Part shown: in pieces, positions 7,312-17,032 of the stretch | Layout: the number at the start of each line of letters is the position of its first letter | Numbering within the stretch: position 1 is the first letter of the stretch | Source: Naumannella cuiyingiana | Lineage (GTDB): Bacteria > Actinomycetota > Actinomycetes > Propionibacteriales > Propionibacteriaceae | Length of the DNA: 64,000 bases | Direction: 5' to 3' | NCBI RefSeq assembly: GCF_013408305.1 | Contig: NZ_JACBZS010000001.1 | Coordinates: 1,426,001 to 1,490,000 of the forward strand | The notes under the pieces: model-generated | The model's input: the letters and a program-made list of their open reading frames with translations, nothing else | What the model was told of the DNA's origin: nothing | Databases searched by the model: none | Program-made: the position numbers and the translations under genes

Positions 7312-9633
7312 GTGACCATCGTGGCCATCGTGCTCGCGCTGTTGTTCACCGTCGTGGGCGTGGCCCTGTTCGTCCGTGGGGTGGCCCGCATCGTCGAGGT
7401 GGTCAAGCTCGGCCAGCCCACCCTCGGCCGCAGCAACAACCCGACCCAACGCTGGGCGACGATGTTCGCCGAGACCCTGCTGCACACCCGGATGCTGCAG
7501 TGGCGCGCCGTGGGCATCGCGCACTGGATCGTCTTCTTCGGCTTCATCATCTTGTTCACAACGCTGGTCGCGGCGTACGTCCAGTTGTTCATCCCCTCCT
7601 TCGCACTGCCGATCATCGGGCACTTCCCGCCGTATGAGTGGGTGATCGAGCTGCTCGCCTGGGCGACCGTGTTCGCGATCGCGTACCTGATGATCCTGCG
7701 CCTGTTCCGGCAGCCGCCCGGCCGCGCCAGCCGGTTCTTCGGGTCCCGGCGCTGGATGGCGGTCTTCGTCGAGTGCGTCATCCTCGCCGTCGCGGTCTGC
7801 ATCCTGACGCTGCGCGCGCTGGAGTTCCAGTTGCTGCGCCACGAGGATCCGGCGCTGGCCAGCCCGCTGCACTTCCCGCTGACGTTCTTCCTGATCCCCG
7901 GCGAGCTGTCCGAGCAGGCGGCGGCCACCGGCGTCGTCTGGGTCGCCGCGGTGAAGATCGTCATCTCGATGATCTGGTTCTGCGTGATCGGGCTGAACCT
8001 GACGATGGGCGTCGCCTGGCACCGGTTCGGCGCGTGGCCGAACATCTGGTTCCGTCGCTACCCCGACGGCAAGCCAGCGCTCGGCGCGCTGCAGCCGATC
8101 AACGTCGGGGGCAAGCCGCTGGACTTCGAGCAGATCGAGGACCTGGACGAGGACGCCGCGATCGGCGTCGGCAAGGTCGAGGACTTCACCTGGAAGGACC
8201 TGCTCGACTTCACCTCCTGCACCGAGTGTGGCCGTTGCCAGAGCCAGTGCCCCGCATGGAACACCGAGAAGCCGCTGTCGCCGAAGCTGCTGATCATGGG
8301 GCTGCGCGAGCACACGTATGAGAAGGCCCCCTGGCTGCAGGCGGCCGAGGACCAGCGCGACGCCCTGCCCGATGGTGCCAAGATCGCGGGCGAGCGGGCG
8401 CTGGTCGGCGCGAACCCGTCGGGCGCGCTGACCGCCGCCCAGACAGCCCACGCCGGACCGATCCAGGCCGGCGAGGACGGCGCGGTCGGCGTCATCGACC
8501 CGGACGTGTTGTGGTCGTGCACGACCTGCGGCGCCTGCGTGCAGCAGTGCCCGGTCGACATCGAGCACATCGACCACATCGTCGACATGCGGCGCAACCA
8601 GGTGCTGATGGAGTCGGACTTCCCGAGCGAGCTGAACCAGCTCTACAAGGGGCTGGAGTCCAAGGGCAATCCGTGGAACATGAACGCCCGCAAGCGGATG
8701 GAGTGGGCGAAGGGGCTCGAGTTCGACGTGCCGGTCGTCGGCGAGGACGTCGAGGACCTGACCGACGTCGAGTACCTGTTCTGGGTCGGCTGCGCCGGGG
8801 CGTACGAGGATCGCGCGATCAAGACCACCCAGGCGGTCGCCGAACTGCTGCACACGGCCGGGGTGAAGTACGCCGTGCTCGGCAACGGGGAGACCTGCAC
8901 CGGCGACCCGGCGCGCCGCTCGGGCAACGAGTTCGTCTTCCAGCAGCTCGCGATGGAGAACGCGGAGACCCTGAAGGAGGCCAAGGCGTCCAAGGTCGTC
9001 ACCACCTGCGCGCACTGCCTGAACACGCTGAAGAACGAGTACCCCCAGGTCGGCGTCGAGCTGGAGGTCGTGCATCACTCCCAGTTGCTGAATCGCTTGG
9101 TCCGCGACGGAAAGCTGACCCCGGTCGCGCCGACCGAGGGGTCCGTGGCCGGTCGTTCGATCACCTATCACGACCCGTGCTACATCGGCCGCCACAACGG
9201 GATCTATGACCCGCCGCGCGATCTGCTGCAGGGCATTCCCGGCACGACGTTCACCGAGATGCCGCGGCACGGCAAGACCTCGTTCTGCTGCGGCGCCGGC
9301 GGCGCGCGGATGTGGATGGAGGAGAAGATCGGTACGCGGGTGAACCTCAACCGCACCGACGAGGCGCTTGCGACCCTGGGCGTGATGGACAACGGGCCGA
9401 CGGGCGCCGTCGCCAATGCCGAGCCGGCCGAGCAGCCGGAGGGCGTGGACCGGGCGGACGAGCCGAAGGGGCCGGTGAAGCCGGCCGGCCGCGGCGCCAT
9501 CGCCACCGGGTGCCCGTTCTGCCGGGTGATGTTGTCCGACGGCCTGACCGCCAAGCAGGCCGACGGCGTCGGCGAGGACATCGAGGTGCTGGATGTGGCG
9601 CAACTGCTGCTGGAGTCCGTGAAGCGGGGCTGA
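7312..9633 (+). CDS. Membrane-anchored Fe-S oxidoreductase (HdrD/GlpC-like, CCG domains)
   Basis: A 773-residue protein. The first 250 residues hold about five transmembrane helices of the NarI/cytochrome-b-like type. Next come two 4Fe-4S motifs (CTECGRCQSQCP at about 303-314 and CTTCGACVQQCP at about 403-414) and then two CCG cysteine-rich domains (CAHCLNTLK, SFCCGAGG). This architecture matches the actinobacterial iron-sulfur reductase family that includes M. tuberculosis Rv0338c. It probably passes electrons between a soluble dehydrogenase, such as an acyl-CoA or electron-transfer-flavoprotein system, and the quinone pool (inference). The GTG start has AAGGGAG upstream. A linker of about 50 residues rich in Glu, Pro and Ala interrupts the second CCG domain near residues 700-730. 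Confidence 0.88.
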   Translation: MTIVAIVLALLFTVVGVALFVRGVARIVEVVKLGQPTLGRSNNPTQRWATMFAETLLHTRMLQWRAVGIAHWIVFFGFIILFTTLVAAYVQLFIPSFALPIIGHFPPYEWVIELLAWATVFAIAYLMILRLFRQPPGRASRFFGSRRWMAVFVECVILAVAVCILTLRALEFQLLRHEDPALASPLHFPLTFFLIPGELSEQAAATGVVWVAAVKIVISMIWFCVIGLNLTMGVAWHRFGAWPNIWFRRYPDGKPALGALQPINVGGKPLDFEQIEDLDEDAAIGVGKVEDFTWKDLLDFTSCTECGRCQSQCPAWNTEKPLSPKLLIMGLREHTYEKAPWLQAAEDQRDALPDGAKIAGERALVGANPSGALTAAQTAHAGPIQAGEDGAVGVIDPDVLWSCTTCGACVQQCPVDIEHIDHIVDMRRNQVLMESDFPSELNQLYKGLESKGNPWNMNARKRMEWAKGLEFDVPVVGEDVEDLTDVEYLFWVGCAGAYEDRAIKTTQAVAELLHTAGVKYAVLGNGETCTGDPARRSGNEFVFQQLAMENAETLKEAKASKVVTTCAHCLNTLKNEYPQVGVELEVVHHSQLLNRLVRDGKLTPVAPTEGSVAGRSITYHDPCYIGRHNGIYDPPRDLLQGIPGTTFTEMPRHGKTSFCCGAGGARMWMEEKIGTRVNLNRTDEALATLGVMDNGPTGAVANAEPAEQPEGVDRADEPKGPVKPAGRGAIATGCPFCRVMLSDGLTAKQADGVGEDIEVLDVAQLLLESVKRG

Positions 9634-9660
9634 GCGGACGCGTTCGCGGCCCACCGCCAA

Positions 9661-9702
9661 GATTCTGCAAGACGCGGGACATGTTCCGCGGATTGCAGAA
9701 TC
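9661..9702. terminator. 42-base imperfect palindrome after Fe-S reductase gene
   Basis: The arms GATTCTGCAA (9661-9670) and TTGCAGAATC (9693-9702) match perfectly, and the interior is itself nearly palindromic around ACATGT. It begins 27 bases past the stop codon of the Fe-S reductase gene. It would form a long hairpin on either strand and may end transcription from both convergent neighbours, but there is no U tract. It could also be a dispersed REP-like palindrome. Confidence 0.5.
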
Positions 9703-9786
9703 CAGAGGCTGCGGCCGCCGCCCTGGGTACGTCGGCAGGTGCCCACCGCGCCAGCGACCCGGGCCCACGCCACACCCCTGGCCAGC

Positions 9787-10123
9787 GGTCACACACGGCG
9801 GCCCGCGGCGCACCACCCCCGCCACAATTCCGACCAGTGGTCACAAACGGCGGCCCCCGGCGCACCAACCCCGCCACAACTCCGACGAGTGGTCACAAAC
9901 GGCGGCCCCCGGCGCACCAACCCCGCCACAACTCCGGCCAGTGGTCACAAACGGCGGCCCCCGGGCGCACCACCCCCGCCACAACCCCGACCAGTGGTCA
10001 CAAACGGCGGCCCCCGGCGCACCAACCCCGCCACAACCCCGACCAGTGGTCACAAACGGCGGCCCGCAGCGCACCAACCCCGCCACAACCCCGACCAGTG
10101 GTCACAAACGGCGGCCCGCGGCG
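9787..10123. repeat. Tandem array, seven units of 52-53 bp
   Basis: Units start at 9787, 9839, 9891, 9943, 9996, 10048 and 10100 (the last is truncated). All have the core GGTCACAAACGGCGGCCC except the first, which reads GGTCACACACGG; a C/A-rich half with CCGCCACAA follows. A degenerate extra copy lies just to the left. The units are near-identical and contiguous, without variable spacers, so this is not a CRISPR. The period is not a multiple of three, so it is not a repeat protein. The array fills most of the 517-base gap (9634-10150) between convergent genes; apart from the palindrome at 9661 I see nothing else there. Confidence 0.9.
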
Positions 10124-10150
10124 ATCAGATCGACCAGCCCGAGCCGCAGC

Positions 10151-11662
10151 TCAGGCGTCCCCGGTGATCGCCTCGGCCTGGATCCCCTCGTCCTCGGCGC
10201 GCGCGGGTTCGGCGGCGCGGGTGTCCGCTGGCGCGCGCCAGACCAGCATGGCCGCGGCGGCGAGACCGACCAGCGCCACCACGGCCGGCAGCCACATGCT
10301 CTGCGCCATCGCGGCGGAGAACGGGGCCACGATCCCGGCAGGCACGACGCCGCCGGTCTCGCGCGCGGCGCCCTCGGCCCCCGGACCGAGATTGGCGGTG
10401 ATCCGCGAGGAGAGGTACGCCGCCATCGCCGCGCTGCCCAGCACGGCCCCGATCTGGCGCATCGTGTTGTACACGCCGGAGCCGGCACCCGCCATCCGGG
10501 GCGGCAGATTGCGGGTCGCCGAGACCGACAGCGGGCCCCAGATCCCGGCGCTGGCCAGGCCGACCATCGCCGACGGGACCAGCAGCCACCACACGGAGAT
10601 GTCGGAGCGGATCAGCAGCGCGTACCCGGCCAGGCCCAGCGCGAGCAGACCGAAACCCGCCACCGCGAAGTTGCGCGGATTGCGACGGTTGATCACCGAG
10701 CCGACGATCGGCGCGAGCACCGCGGAGATCACCGCGATCGGGATCATCAGCAGCGCCGACTGCGTCGGGGTGAGCCCGCGCCCGGACTGCGCGTACAACA
10801 TCAGCGGGAAGCCCTGCGAGGTGACGATGAAGCCCATCGCGCAGATCGCGATCCCGGCGGCAGTGAAGTTTCGATCGGCGAAGATCGACAACGGCACCAG
10901 CGGTTCGGCCACCCGCCGCTGCCAGAGCACGAACGCGGCCATGACCACCAGGCCGGTGATGATCAGCGACCAGACCGACACCGGTCCGGCGATCACGCCC
11001 CAGTCGTAGGACTGGCCCTCCTCGATCCCGAACACCAGGCAGAACATGCCCACCCCCGACAACAGCACGCCGATCCAGTCGAAGCGGTGGCTGTGGGTCT
11101 CCAGCCGCGGCACGAAGCGCCAGGCCGCGGCGAAGGCGATCACGCCGACCGGCAGATTGACGAAGAAGATCCACTCCCAGCCGAGCGTGTCGATCAACAC
11201 CCCACCGAGCAGCGGACCCGTCAGCACCGCCACCCCGGCCACCGAACCCCACAGCCCCATCGCCGGACCGCGCCGGTCGGGCGGAAACGTCCTGGTGATC
11301 ACCGCCATCGTCTGCGGAGTCAGCAACGAGGCACCGAGCCCCTGCACCACCCGCGCGAAGATCAACACCTCGATACTCGGGGCGAGCCCGCAGGCCAGCG
11401 AGGCGAGGGTGAACAGACTGAGGCCGATCAGATAGACCCGGCGCGGACCGAACCGGTCCCCCAGCCGGCCCGAGACCAGCAGCGGCACGGCGTAGGCGAG
11501 CAGGTACGCGCTGGTCACCCAGATCGCCCCGGAGACATCGGCATCCAGCCCGGCCATGATCGCCGGCATCCCCACGGTCACGATCGTGGTGTCGACCAGG
11601 ATCATGAAGAAGCCGATCACCATCGCCCACAGGGCCGGCCAACCCGATCGTTCCTCGGTCAT
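10151..11662 (-). CDS. MFS drug efflux transporter, DHA2 (14-TM, EmrB/QacA) family
   Basis: A 503-residue membrane protein with about 14 hydrophobic segments. Signatures include an acidic residue in TM1 (ILVDTTIV), MFS motif A ([11 protein letters not shown]) in the loop after TM2, and motif C (GPLLGG) in TM5, which marks drug/proton antiporters. The C-terminus is a short acidic cytoplasmic tail. The start codon overlaps the stop of the upstream PadR-type regulator by one base (TGATG), so the two form an efflux operon probably induced by the exported compound. The substrate cannot be read from sequence. Confidence 0.9.
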   Translation of the reverse strand: MTEERSGWPALWAMVIGFFMILVDTTIVTVGMPAIMAGLDADVSGAIWVTSAYLLAYAVPLLVSGRLGDRFGPRRVYLIGLSLFTLASLACGLAPSIEVLIFARVVQGLGASLLTPQTMAVITRTFPPDRRGPAMGLWGSVAGVAVLTGPLLGGVLIDTLGWEWIFFVNLPVGVIAFAAAWRFVPRLETHSHRFDWIGVLLSGVGMFCLVFGIEEGQSYDWGVIAGPVSVWSLIITGLVVMAAFVLWQRRVAEPLVPLSIFADRNFTAAGIAICAMGFIVTSQGFPLMLYAQSGRGLTPTQSALLMIPIAVISAVLAPIVGSVINRRNPRNFAVAGFGLLALGLAGYALLIRSDISVWWLLVPSAMVGLASAGIWGPLSVSATRNLPPRMAGAGSGVYNTMRQIGAVLGSAAMAAYLSSRITANLGPGAEGAARETGGVVPAGIVAPFSAAMAQSMWLPAVVALVGLAAAAMLVWRAPADTRAAEPARAEDEGIQAEAITGDA

Positions 11663-12348
11663 CAGTTCCTCGCTTCAGTCTGGTGGGCGGGCTCCGGGTT
11701 GGCCAGCCGGGGCGGCACGTCGGGGTGCAGCGGCGTAGCGGCGCGCTCGTAGTCACAGCTCGCCGCGAGCCCCGACGGCGTCCGATCGGTCCAGTCGAGC
11801 TCTCCCGCCGCGATCCGATCGGCGAGCGCGGCGCACCAGTCGCGCTCGGCGGTGTGCATCACACGGATGTAGTGGTTGTCGAGCCAGAGCCGCTCCGGCA
11901 GGCCGGCTCGCCGCATCCAGGCGTCCCCGGCATCGTGATAGTCGAGCTCGGCCTCCAGCACGCCGACCCGGGCCCGGAGCAGCGCCACGGCCTCGTCGGC
12001 GGGCAGGTTGTGCAGCTCGCCGACCGCGACCGGAAACGCCGGGTACTCATAGACCGGCGTGCTGATCATGGTTCGCAGTTGGGCGGCCAATCGCTCCCGC
12101 CCGGCCGGCGTGATCTTGTAGGTGGTTCGCTCCGGACGGCCGCCGTCGCGATCCGTGCCGACCTCGGCGAGCAGGCCGCCGGCGACCATTCGGTTGATCG
12201 CGTGGTAGAGCGACCCGGGCCGCAGCTTGACGTTGCGGTCCTCCCGCCGCGTCAGCATCGTCTGGTAGACGTCGTAGGCGTGCCGCGGCCGCTCGGCGAA
12301 GATCGACAACGCCGCCAGCGCCAGTGGCGTCAACTCCCGTTCGGACAC
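11662..12348 (-). CDS. PadR family transcriptional regulator
   Basis: 228 residues. The N-terminal winged helix (about 1-85) has the family pattern [12 protein letters not shown], then [19 protein letters not shown] and a wing with [13 protein letters not shown]-terminal helical part of the Vir_act_alpha_C type follows and mediates dimerisation. The GTG at 12348 was chosen because the recognised domain begins immediately after it; longer frames upstream contain no similarity. It is cotranscribed with the MFS pump and probably represses the operon through the palindrome at 12385-12400. Confidence 0.88.
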   Translation of the reverse strand: MSERELTPLALAALSIFAERPRHAYDVYQTMLTRREDRNVKLRPGSLYHAINRMVAGGLLAEVGTDRDGGRPERTTYKITPAGRERLAAQLRTMISTPVYEYPAFPVAVGELHNLPADEAVALLRARVGVLEAELDYHDAGDAWMRRAGLPERLWLDNHYIRVMHTAERDWCAALADRIAAGELDWTDRTPSGLAASCDYERAATPLHPDVPPRLANPEPAHQTEARN

Positions 12349-12384
12349 CGTGCCCGCCTCTCCCGTTGCGTCCTCCACGCCGTC

Positions 12385-12400
12385 TATTCCACACGGAATA
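12385..12400. promoter_or_regulatory. Palindromic operator candidate between padR and dcd
   Basis: TATTCC-ACAC-GGAATA is a perfect 6+6 palindrome located 37 bases upstream of the PadR gene start. It is AT-rich against the local background, as expected for a repressor site overlapping a promoter. The divergent dcd gene starts 66 bases to the right, so the site could affect both directions. The assignment to PadR is inferred from position. Confidence 0.5.
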
Positions 12401-12465
12401 TTAGGGCCGGAGCAGCGCCGCACACAAGGCGTACCCCACCTTCCGATTTCGGTACGCTCTCCCGC

Positions 12466-13056
12466 ATGCTGCTCTCGGACCGCGACATCGCCGCGGGACG
12501 CTCCGCCGGACGGCTCGGCGTCGATCCCTGGGACGACGCGATGCTCCAGCCCTCCAGCGTCGACGTCCGCCTCGACCGCTACTTCCGGGTCTTCGAGAAC
12601 CATCGCTATCCCCACATCGATCCCGCCGAGGAGCAACCCGAGCTGACCCGGCAGGTCGCCCCTGCCGCCGGCGAGCCGTTCATCCTGCATCCGGGTGAGT
12701 TCGCACTGGCGGCCACCTATGAGCGGGTCACCCTGGCCAATGACGTCGCCGCGCGGTTGGAGGGAAAGTCCTCCCTGGGCCGGCTCGGCCTGCTCACCCA
12801 CTCCACGGCGGGCTTCATCGATCCCGGCTTCGACGGCCACGTCACGCTCGAGCTGTCCAATGTCGCGAACCTGCCGATCAAGCTGTGGCCCGGCATGAAG
12901 ATCGGCCAGCTCTGCTTCTTCGGGCTCAGCTCGCCGGCCGAGCATCCCTACGGGTCACAGCGCTACGCCTCGCGCTACCAGGGCCAGCGCGGACCGACGG
13001 CCAGCCGCTCGCACCGCAACTTTCACCTCACGGACATCCCCGACGCACCCGCATGA
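12466..13056 (+). CDS. dcd: dCTP deaminase (probably bifunctional, dUMP-forming)
   Basis: A 196-residue enzyme of the trimeric dCTP deaminase/dUTPase fold. It converts dCTP to dUTP, and in the actinobacterial bifunctional subgroup on to dUMP, feeding dTMP synthesis. Visible signatures are [21 protein letters not shown] with the catalytic Ser/Arg, [12 protein letters not shown], and VTLELSN with the catalytic Glu. The length and the His in [12 protein letters not shown] fit the M. tuberculosis-like bifunctional form. It overlaps the next gene by four bases (ATGA). Confidence 0.93.
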   Translation: MLLSDRDIAAGRSAGRLGVDPWDDAMLQPSSVDVRLDRYFRVFENHRYPHIDPAEEQPELTRQVAPAAGEPFILHPGEFALAATYERVTLANDVAARLEGKSSLGRLGLLTHSTAGFIDPGFDGHVTLELSNVANLPIKLWPGMKIGQLCFFGLSSPAEHPYGSQRYASRYQGQRGPTASRSHRNFHLTDIPDAPA

Positions 13057-13595
13057 CCCCCGCGCACAGCAACGACGAACTGACGGAGGCCACCCGGCGC
13101 AAGATGGACCGGCTGCGGCTGACGCTGCGCCTGTCCGCGCTGCTGTTCGTGCTCATCGGGCTGGCCTGCGCGGCGCTCTCGCTGCCCAACGGCATCAGCG
13201 AGTTGAACCGCGCCGGCAGCCAGTCGGTCTGGGTGCCGGTCGACGGTCGGGTCTCGGGCTATGTCGCCCGGCCGGAGAGCTTCCCGTTCCAGCCGGCGCC
13301 GATCCCGGTGCGGCGCCCGTTGATCGACTACGAGGCGGGTGGCCAGAAGCGCTCCTACCTGCACCCGCGGGCGACGGATCTCGACTATCCGGTCGGCGCC
13401 ACGGTTCGGTTGCGGGTGGACCCCGACGACCCGGCCCAGGTCACCTACGACCGCGGCCGGGCGAGCTGGCTGGCGCCGCTCGCGCTCGGGACCCTGCCGC
13501 TGATCTTCGGCCTCACCCTCGGGGCGGTGATGTGGCGCCGCTCGGGCGACCCGACGTTCCTGCGTACCGCCGTGCACCCCGAGACCGAGGACTGA
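13053..13595 (+). CDS. DUF3592-like two-TM membrane protein
   Basis: 180 residues with an N-terminal cytoplasmic segment, a transmembrane helix (about 27-47), an extracytoplasmic beta-rich domain, and a second helix (about 147-168) close to the C-terminus. The domain has DUF3592-type strands: [31 protein letters not shown]. The function of the family is unknown. Translation is coupled to dcd through an ATGA overlap, but no functional link is evident. It converges with the FHA gene, leaving nine bases between stops. Confidence 0.75.
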   Translation: MTPAHSNDELTEATRRKMDRLRLTLRLSALLFVLIGLACAALSLPNGISELNRAGSQSVWVPVDGRVSGYVARPESFPFQPAPIPVRRPLIDYEAGGQKRSYLHPRATDLDYPVGATVRLRVDPDDPAQVTYDRGRASWLAPLALGTLPLIFGLTLGAVMWRRSGDPTFLRTAVHPETED

Positions 13596-13604
13596 TCGCG
13601 CCGC

Positions 13605-15215
13605 TCAGATCGGGGCGGCGATCTCGATCGTCACCCCGTCGCCGAGGTCGAGCACGCTGCCCGGGTCGACCGTGACCGGCTGCCCCGGCAGCAGCCGCCG
13701 CCGGTCCGCACCGTTGCCGGGGGCGATCAGGATCGTCCCGTTCGTCGACTGCAGATCGGTCACCGTGACGTCCCAGCCCTCCGGGGTCACCTGGACGTGG
13801 CTGCGGCTGATGTCCTGGCTCGGGCTGCGCACCGTGAGCAGGTGCGCGGCACGGTCGCCGACCTTGGCCGCGGACGGAGCCCGGCCGATGACCACCGGCT
13901 GATCCAGTTGTACGCCGTCCCCGGTCGAGGCGCGCACCACCGCCAGCACGGGGGCGCTGATCAACTGCGGCTGCTGTCGTTCGATCGGCGCGCGGCACCA
14001 GCGGCAGTACTGCAGGTCCGGCGGATTGGGATGGCCCCGGGTACAGAACACCCCGAGCACCATCTCCCCGACCGCCTCCGGGTCGGGCTCGGGGTCCGGC
14101 TCGACCGAGGGCACCGCCGTCAGGGTCTCGGTACGCTGCGGCGCCGGCTCGTCAGCGCCACCGCCCACGGATCCCTGGAAGCGCGCGACGGACAGGTGAT
14201 CACCGGCCGCCCGGGTGGGCCCGGGTGCCGTCGGCGATGGGGCCGCCGCGCCGGTGGCGGCGCCGGCGGCGGCGCCGGGGGCGGGACCGCCCAGGCTGGG
14301 GCCGATCACCGTCTCGGGCAGGTCGCCGTCCCAGCCGCGCGCGGGCCGCGGCTCGGTCGGGCCGCTGTCGGAGCCGTCCACCTCCGGCGCGGTGGAGCCG
14401 TTGGGCTCGCTCTCCGGCTGTGGGTACGGCGCGGACGACTCCGGCTCCGGCGTTGTCGTCGGCTCCTTGCGCACGTCCGTGTAGGGCGCCGGAGCGCCCG
14501 ACGCCGCCAGACCGGCACCGCCGGCCGCGGTTGCCGCCGCGGCCGGGGCGGCGGCCGCGGGCGGGACGATCGGCGCCGCGGGCTCGGCGGGCTCGGGCTC
14601 GGCAGGGGCGGGCGCGGGCTCGGCAGGTGCGGGCTCGGCCGCCTCGGGTGCGGCCGGCGCGGGCTCGGCGGGAGCGGGCTCGGGGGCGGCCCGTTCGGGA
14701 GCCGGGGCGGCGGCCGCGGCGGGATTCACCTGGGGGCTCAGCACGAGTGCGTCGGCGGAGGCGTCCAGCGTCAGGGCGCCGGCGCGTACCGCGCCGACCA
14801 CCAGGGGCAGGGCGGCGCCATCGGGCGTACCCTCCCCGAACTCGACGCGCACGCCGGTGACGTCGCCGAGACCGGTCTCGGACCAGGTCCGGACCCGGTC
14901 GGCCGCCTGCGTGATCGGCGTACCGTCGGCATCGCGGACGCGGACATCGCCGCGCAGCAGGGTACGCAGCTCGCCGTCGGCCCAGAAGAACACCGCCAGC
15001 CCGGGCGCCGCGTCGGCGCCCAACCGCGCCAGCTCGCCGACCAGCTCATCGATCGAGACCGCGGACAGCACCGCATCCCACAGCGCCGCAGGGTCGGCAT
15101 CGCCGGGAGCCAGCGCCACCAGCGACGCGGGCCCGGACAGCACGACCCAGTCGCCGGGCAGATAACCGGCCCGCCAGCTTCCGACGGTAGATCCGGTAGC
15201 GGCTTGGTTCGTCAT
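13605..15215 (-). CDS. FHA-domain protein with zinc ribbon and Ala/Pro/Glu-rich linker
   Basis: 536 residues in four parts: an N-terminal alpha/beta domain (about 1-165) of unknown role; a low-complexity linker rich in Ala, Pro and Glu (about 165-390); a short zinc-binding motif with Cys, His, Cys, Cys spaced as CTRGH...YCRWC (about 405-425); and a C-terminal FHA domain with VIGRAPS, SRSHVQV and DLQSTNGT, the phosphothreonine-binding residues. It overlaps the PP2C phosphatase gene by one base (TGATG), so the two are cotranslated. It probably reads out Ser/Thr kinase signalling that the phosphatase reverses (inference). No kinase gene is in the window. Confidence 0.85.
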   Translation of the reverse strand: MTNQAATGSTVGSWRAGYLPGDWVVLSGPASLVALAPGDADPAALWDAVLSAVSIDELVGELARLGADAAPGLAVFFWADGELRTLLRGDVRVRDADGTPITQAADRVRTWSETGLGDVTGVRVEFGEGTPDGAALPLVVGAVRAGALTLDASADALVLSPQVNPAAAAAPAPERAAPEPAPAEPAPAAPEAAEPAPAEPAPAPAEPEPAEPAAPIVPPAAAAPAAAATAAGGAGLAASGAPAPYTDVRKEPTTTPEPESSAPYPQPESEPNGSTAPEVDGSDSGPTEPRPARGWDGDLPETVIGPSLGGPAPGAAAGAATGAAAPSPTAPGPTRAAGDHLSVARFQGSVGGGADEPAPQRTETLTAVPSVEPDPEPDPEAVGEMVLGVFCTRGHPNPPDLQYCRWCRAPIERQQPQLISAPVLAVVRASTGDGVQLDQPVVIGRAPSAAKVGDRAAHLLTVRSPSQDISRSHVQVTPEGWDVTVTDLQSTNGTILIAPGNGADRRRLLPGQPVTVDPGSVLDLGDGVTIEIAAPI

Positions 15216-15961
15216 CAGGCGTCCACCCTCTTCTTGTTCGCATCGACGTCCACGACCATGATCGAGACATTGTCCTGCGCCTTGGCGGCCAGGGCCAGCC
15301 GGAGCAGCTCGTCGACCACCTGTCGGGGCGACACCCGGCGGGTCGCGACCTCCTGCAGTTGCGCAAAGCTGGCGCTGGTCAACAGCCCGTCCGAGCACAG
15401 CAGCAGCCGCTCCCCGGCGACCATCGGCACGGTCCAGTGATCGGGGCGGTAACTCTCGGCGGCGCCGACCGCGCGGGTCACGACGTGCCGCTCCGGATGG
15501 GATTCGGCCTCGGCCGGGGTGATCACCCCGGCATCGATGAGCTCCTGTACCCGCGAGTGATCAACGGTGACCTGCTGCAGCTCGCCGCCGTCCGGCTCGA
15601 CCCGGTAGATCCGGGTGTCGCCGATGTTGAACAACGCCCACTGCGGCCCGCCGGGCGCATCGATGGCGACCGCGCCGCAGACCGTCGAACCGGACTGCCG
15701 CCCCCCGTTCAGGGCCTGCAGCCGGCGGACCCGCTCGTGCGCGGCGTCCAGGGTGGCCGCCACGTCGCGGGGCGTGATGGTGCGCTGCAGCGCCAGCAGC
15801 GCGAACTCCTCGACGACGAGCGAACTGGCCATCGCGCCCGCGGTCGCCCCGCCGATCCCGTCCGCCACCACGAAGCAGGGGTCCTTGGCGAGGATGTTGT
15901 CCTCGTTCACCTCGCGCACGGCGCCGGCATGGGTCACCGCGGATTGTTCGAGCCGAAACAC
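15215..15961 (-). CDS. PP2C family Ser/Thr protein phosphatase
   Basis: A 248-residue metal-dependent phosphatase. Motifs in order are VREVNEDN (metal-binding Asp), VVADGIGG, GSTVCGAVAI, NIGDTRIYR, CSDGLL and AQDNVSIMVV, covering the PP2C catalytic core with no membrane segment. The GTG at 15961 is preferred because GTGAGG precedes it at good distance; a GTG at 15970 would add three residues. Overlap with the FHA gene suggests a phosphosignalling unit. Substrates are unknown. Confidence 0.88.
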   Translation of the reverse strand: MFRLEQSAVTHAGAVREVNEDNILAKDPCFVVADGIGGATAGAMASSLVVEEFALLALQRTITPRDVAATLDAAHERVRRLQALNGGRQSGSTVCGAVAIDAPGGPQWALFNIGDTRIYRVEPDGGELQQVTVDHSRVQELIDAGVITPAEAESHPERHVVTRAVGAAESYRPDHWTVPMVAGERLLLCSDGLLTSASFAQLQEVATRRVSPRQVVDELLRLALAAKAQDNVSIMVVDVDANKKRVDA

Positions 15962-16030
15962 GGACCTCACAATAGGGCCATCGGGGCCCCGGGGGTCAGG
16001 CCCGGCGGGCATCGGCCGGGCTGGTGCAAG

Positions 16031-16984
16031 ATGGCGGCCGTGGACCCCGTCGACGCGCTGATCATGGACGAGGCGGGCCCGGCCGGGCGTACCCTCGCGA
16101 TCGATGCGCCCGCATTGCCGGCCGACCGGTACCGCGCGGACCGGGCCGAGACGCCGGGCGCGGGCCTGCTGACGCGGGCCGATCTGGTCAGCATCGACAC
16201 CGTGCTGCTGCGGCTGCCCCGGGCACTGTCGGCGCTGGACGAGCTGGCCGAGCGGATCGCGGCCTGGGGCGAACCGGGGGTTCGGGTGGTCGCCGGCGGG
16301 CGGGTGAAGCACATGACGCATGGCATGAACGAGGTGCTGGCGCGACACTTCGGCGAGGTCCGGGCCAGCCGCGGGCGACAGAAGGCCCGGGTCCTGCACG
16401 CCTCCGATCCGCACCGACCGGCCGCGCTGAGCTGGCCGCGGTCGCGCCGCGACGACGATCTCGATCTGACGGTGGTGGCGCATGGCGCGACCTTCGGCAC
16501 CAACCGCCTGGACGCGGGTACGCGGCTGCTGGCCGGCGCGCTGGAGCTGGCACCCGGCGAAAGACGGCCGGCGGTCGACCTGGGGTGCGGTTCGGGCATT
16601 CTCGCGGCGCTGCTCGCGCGCCGGGGGTACACCGTGACCGGGCTCGACGTCTCGGCCGCCGCGTGCGCCTCGACGGCCGCGACCGCGGCGGCCAACCGGC
16701 TCGCCGTGCGGGTGCTGCATGCCGATGCCGCCGACGGGCTGCGGGTGGGGCAGGCGGCCGTGATCGTCTGCAACCCGCCGTTCCACGTCGGCGCGGCGAA
16801 GGACTCCTCGCCGGCCTTCGCGATGTTCGATGCGGCCGGCGCGGGGCTCGCGCCGGGCGGGGAGTTCTGGTGTGTGTTCAACTCCCATCTGCCCTATCTG
16901 CCCGCGCTGCGCCGCGCGATCGGGCCGACCGGGATCGTGGCCCGCGACCGGGCCTACACCGTGACCCGCAGCGTCCGTGCATAG
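16031..16984 (+). CDS. RsmC/RlmG-like guanine-N2 methyltransferase
   Basis: 317 residues. The N-terminal half is a degenerate methyltransferase-like domain, as in RsmC and RlmG. The C-terminal half has the SAM-binding motif DLGCGSG (about residues 182-188), the acidic motif TGLDVS, and the N6/N2-methyltransferase signature NPPFH. Family members methylate guanine N2 in 16S or 23S rRNA. The exact target cannot be set from the sequence. It is transcribed divergently from the PP2C/FHA pair and followed 48 bases later by serB. Confidence 0.82.
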   Translation: MAAVDPVDALIMDEAGPAGRTLAIDAPALPADRYRADRAETPGAGLLTRADLVSIDTVLLRLPRALSALDELAERIAAWGEPGVRVVAGGRVKHMTHGMNEVLARHFGEVRASRGRQKARVLHASDPHRPAALSWPRSRRDDDLDLTVVAHGATFGTNRLDAGTRLLAGALELAPGERRPAVDLGCGSGILAALLARRGYTVTGLDVSAAACASTAATAAANRLAVRVLHADAADGLRVGQAAVIVCNPPFHVGAAKDSSPAFAMFDAAGAGLAPGGEFWCVFNSHLPYLPALRRAIGPTGIVARDRAYTVTRSVRA

Positions 16985-17032
16985 CTCACCTGCGCGCCCG
17001 AGCGCGCGGCACGGGACGCTAGCGTTTGCCGC

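Noticed and set aside
7174-9825. Very long minus-strand open frame (883 codons) opposite the Fe-S reductase
   Set aside because: It is the antisense of a clearly conserved gene, a normal artefact in very GC-rich DNA; composition is Arg/Gly/Ala/Gln-rich without domains.
9841-10086. Repeat-containing reading frame on the minus strand over the array
   Set aside because: The period (52) is not a multiple of three, so each copy is read in a different frame; no ribosome binding site or family similarity.
9787-10123. Tandem array as a CRISPR
   Set aside because: Units are contiguous and near-identical over their full 52 bases; there are no unique spacers and no cas genes.
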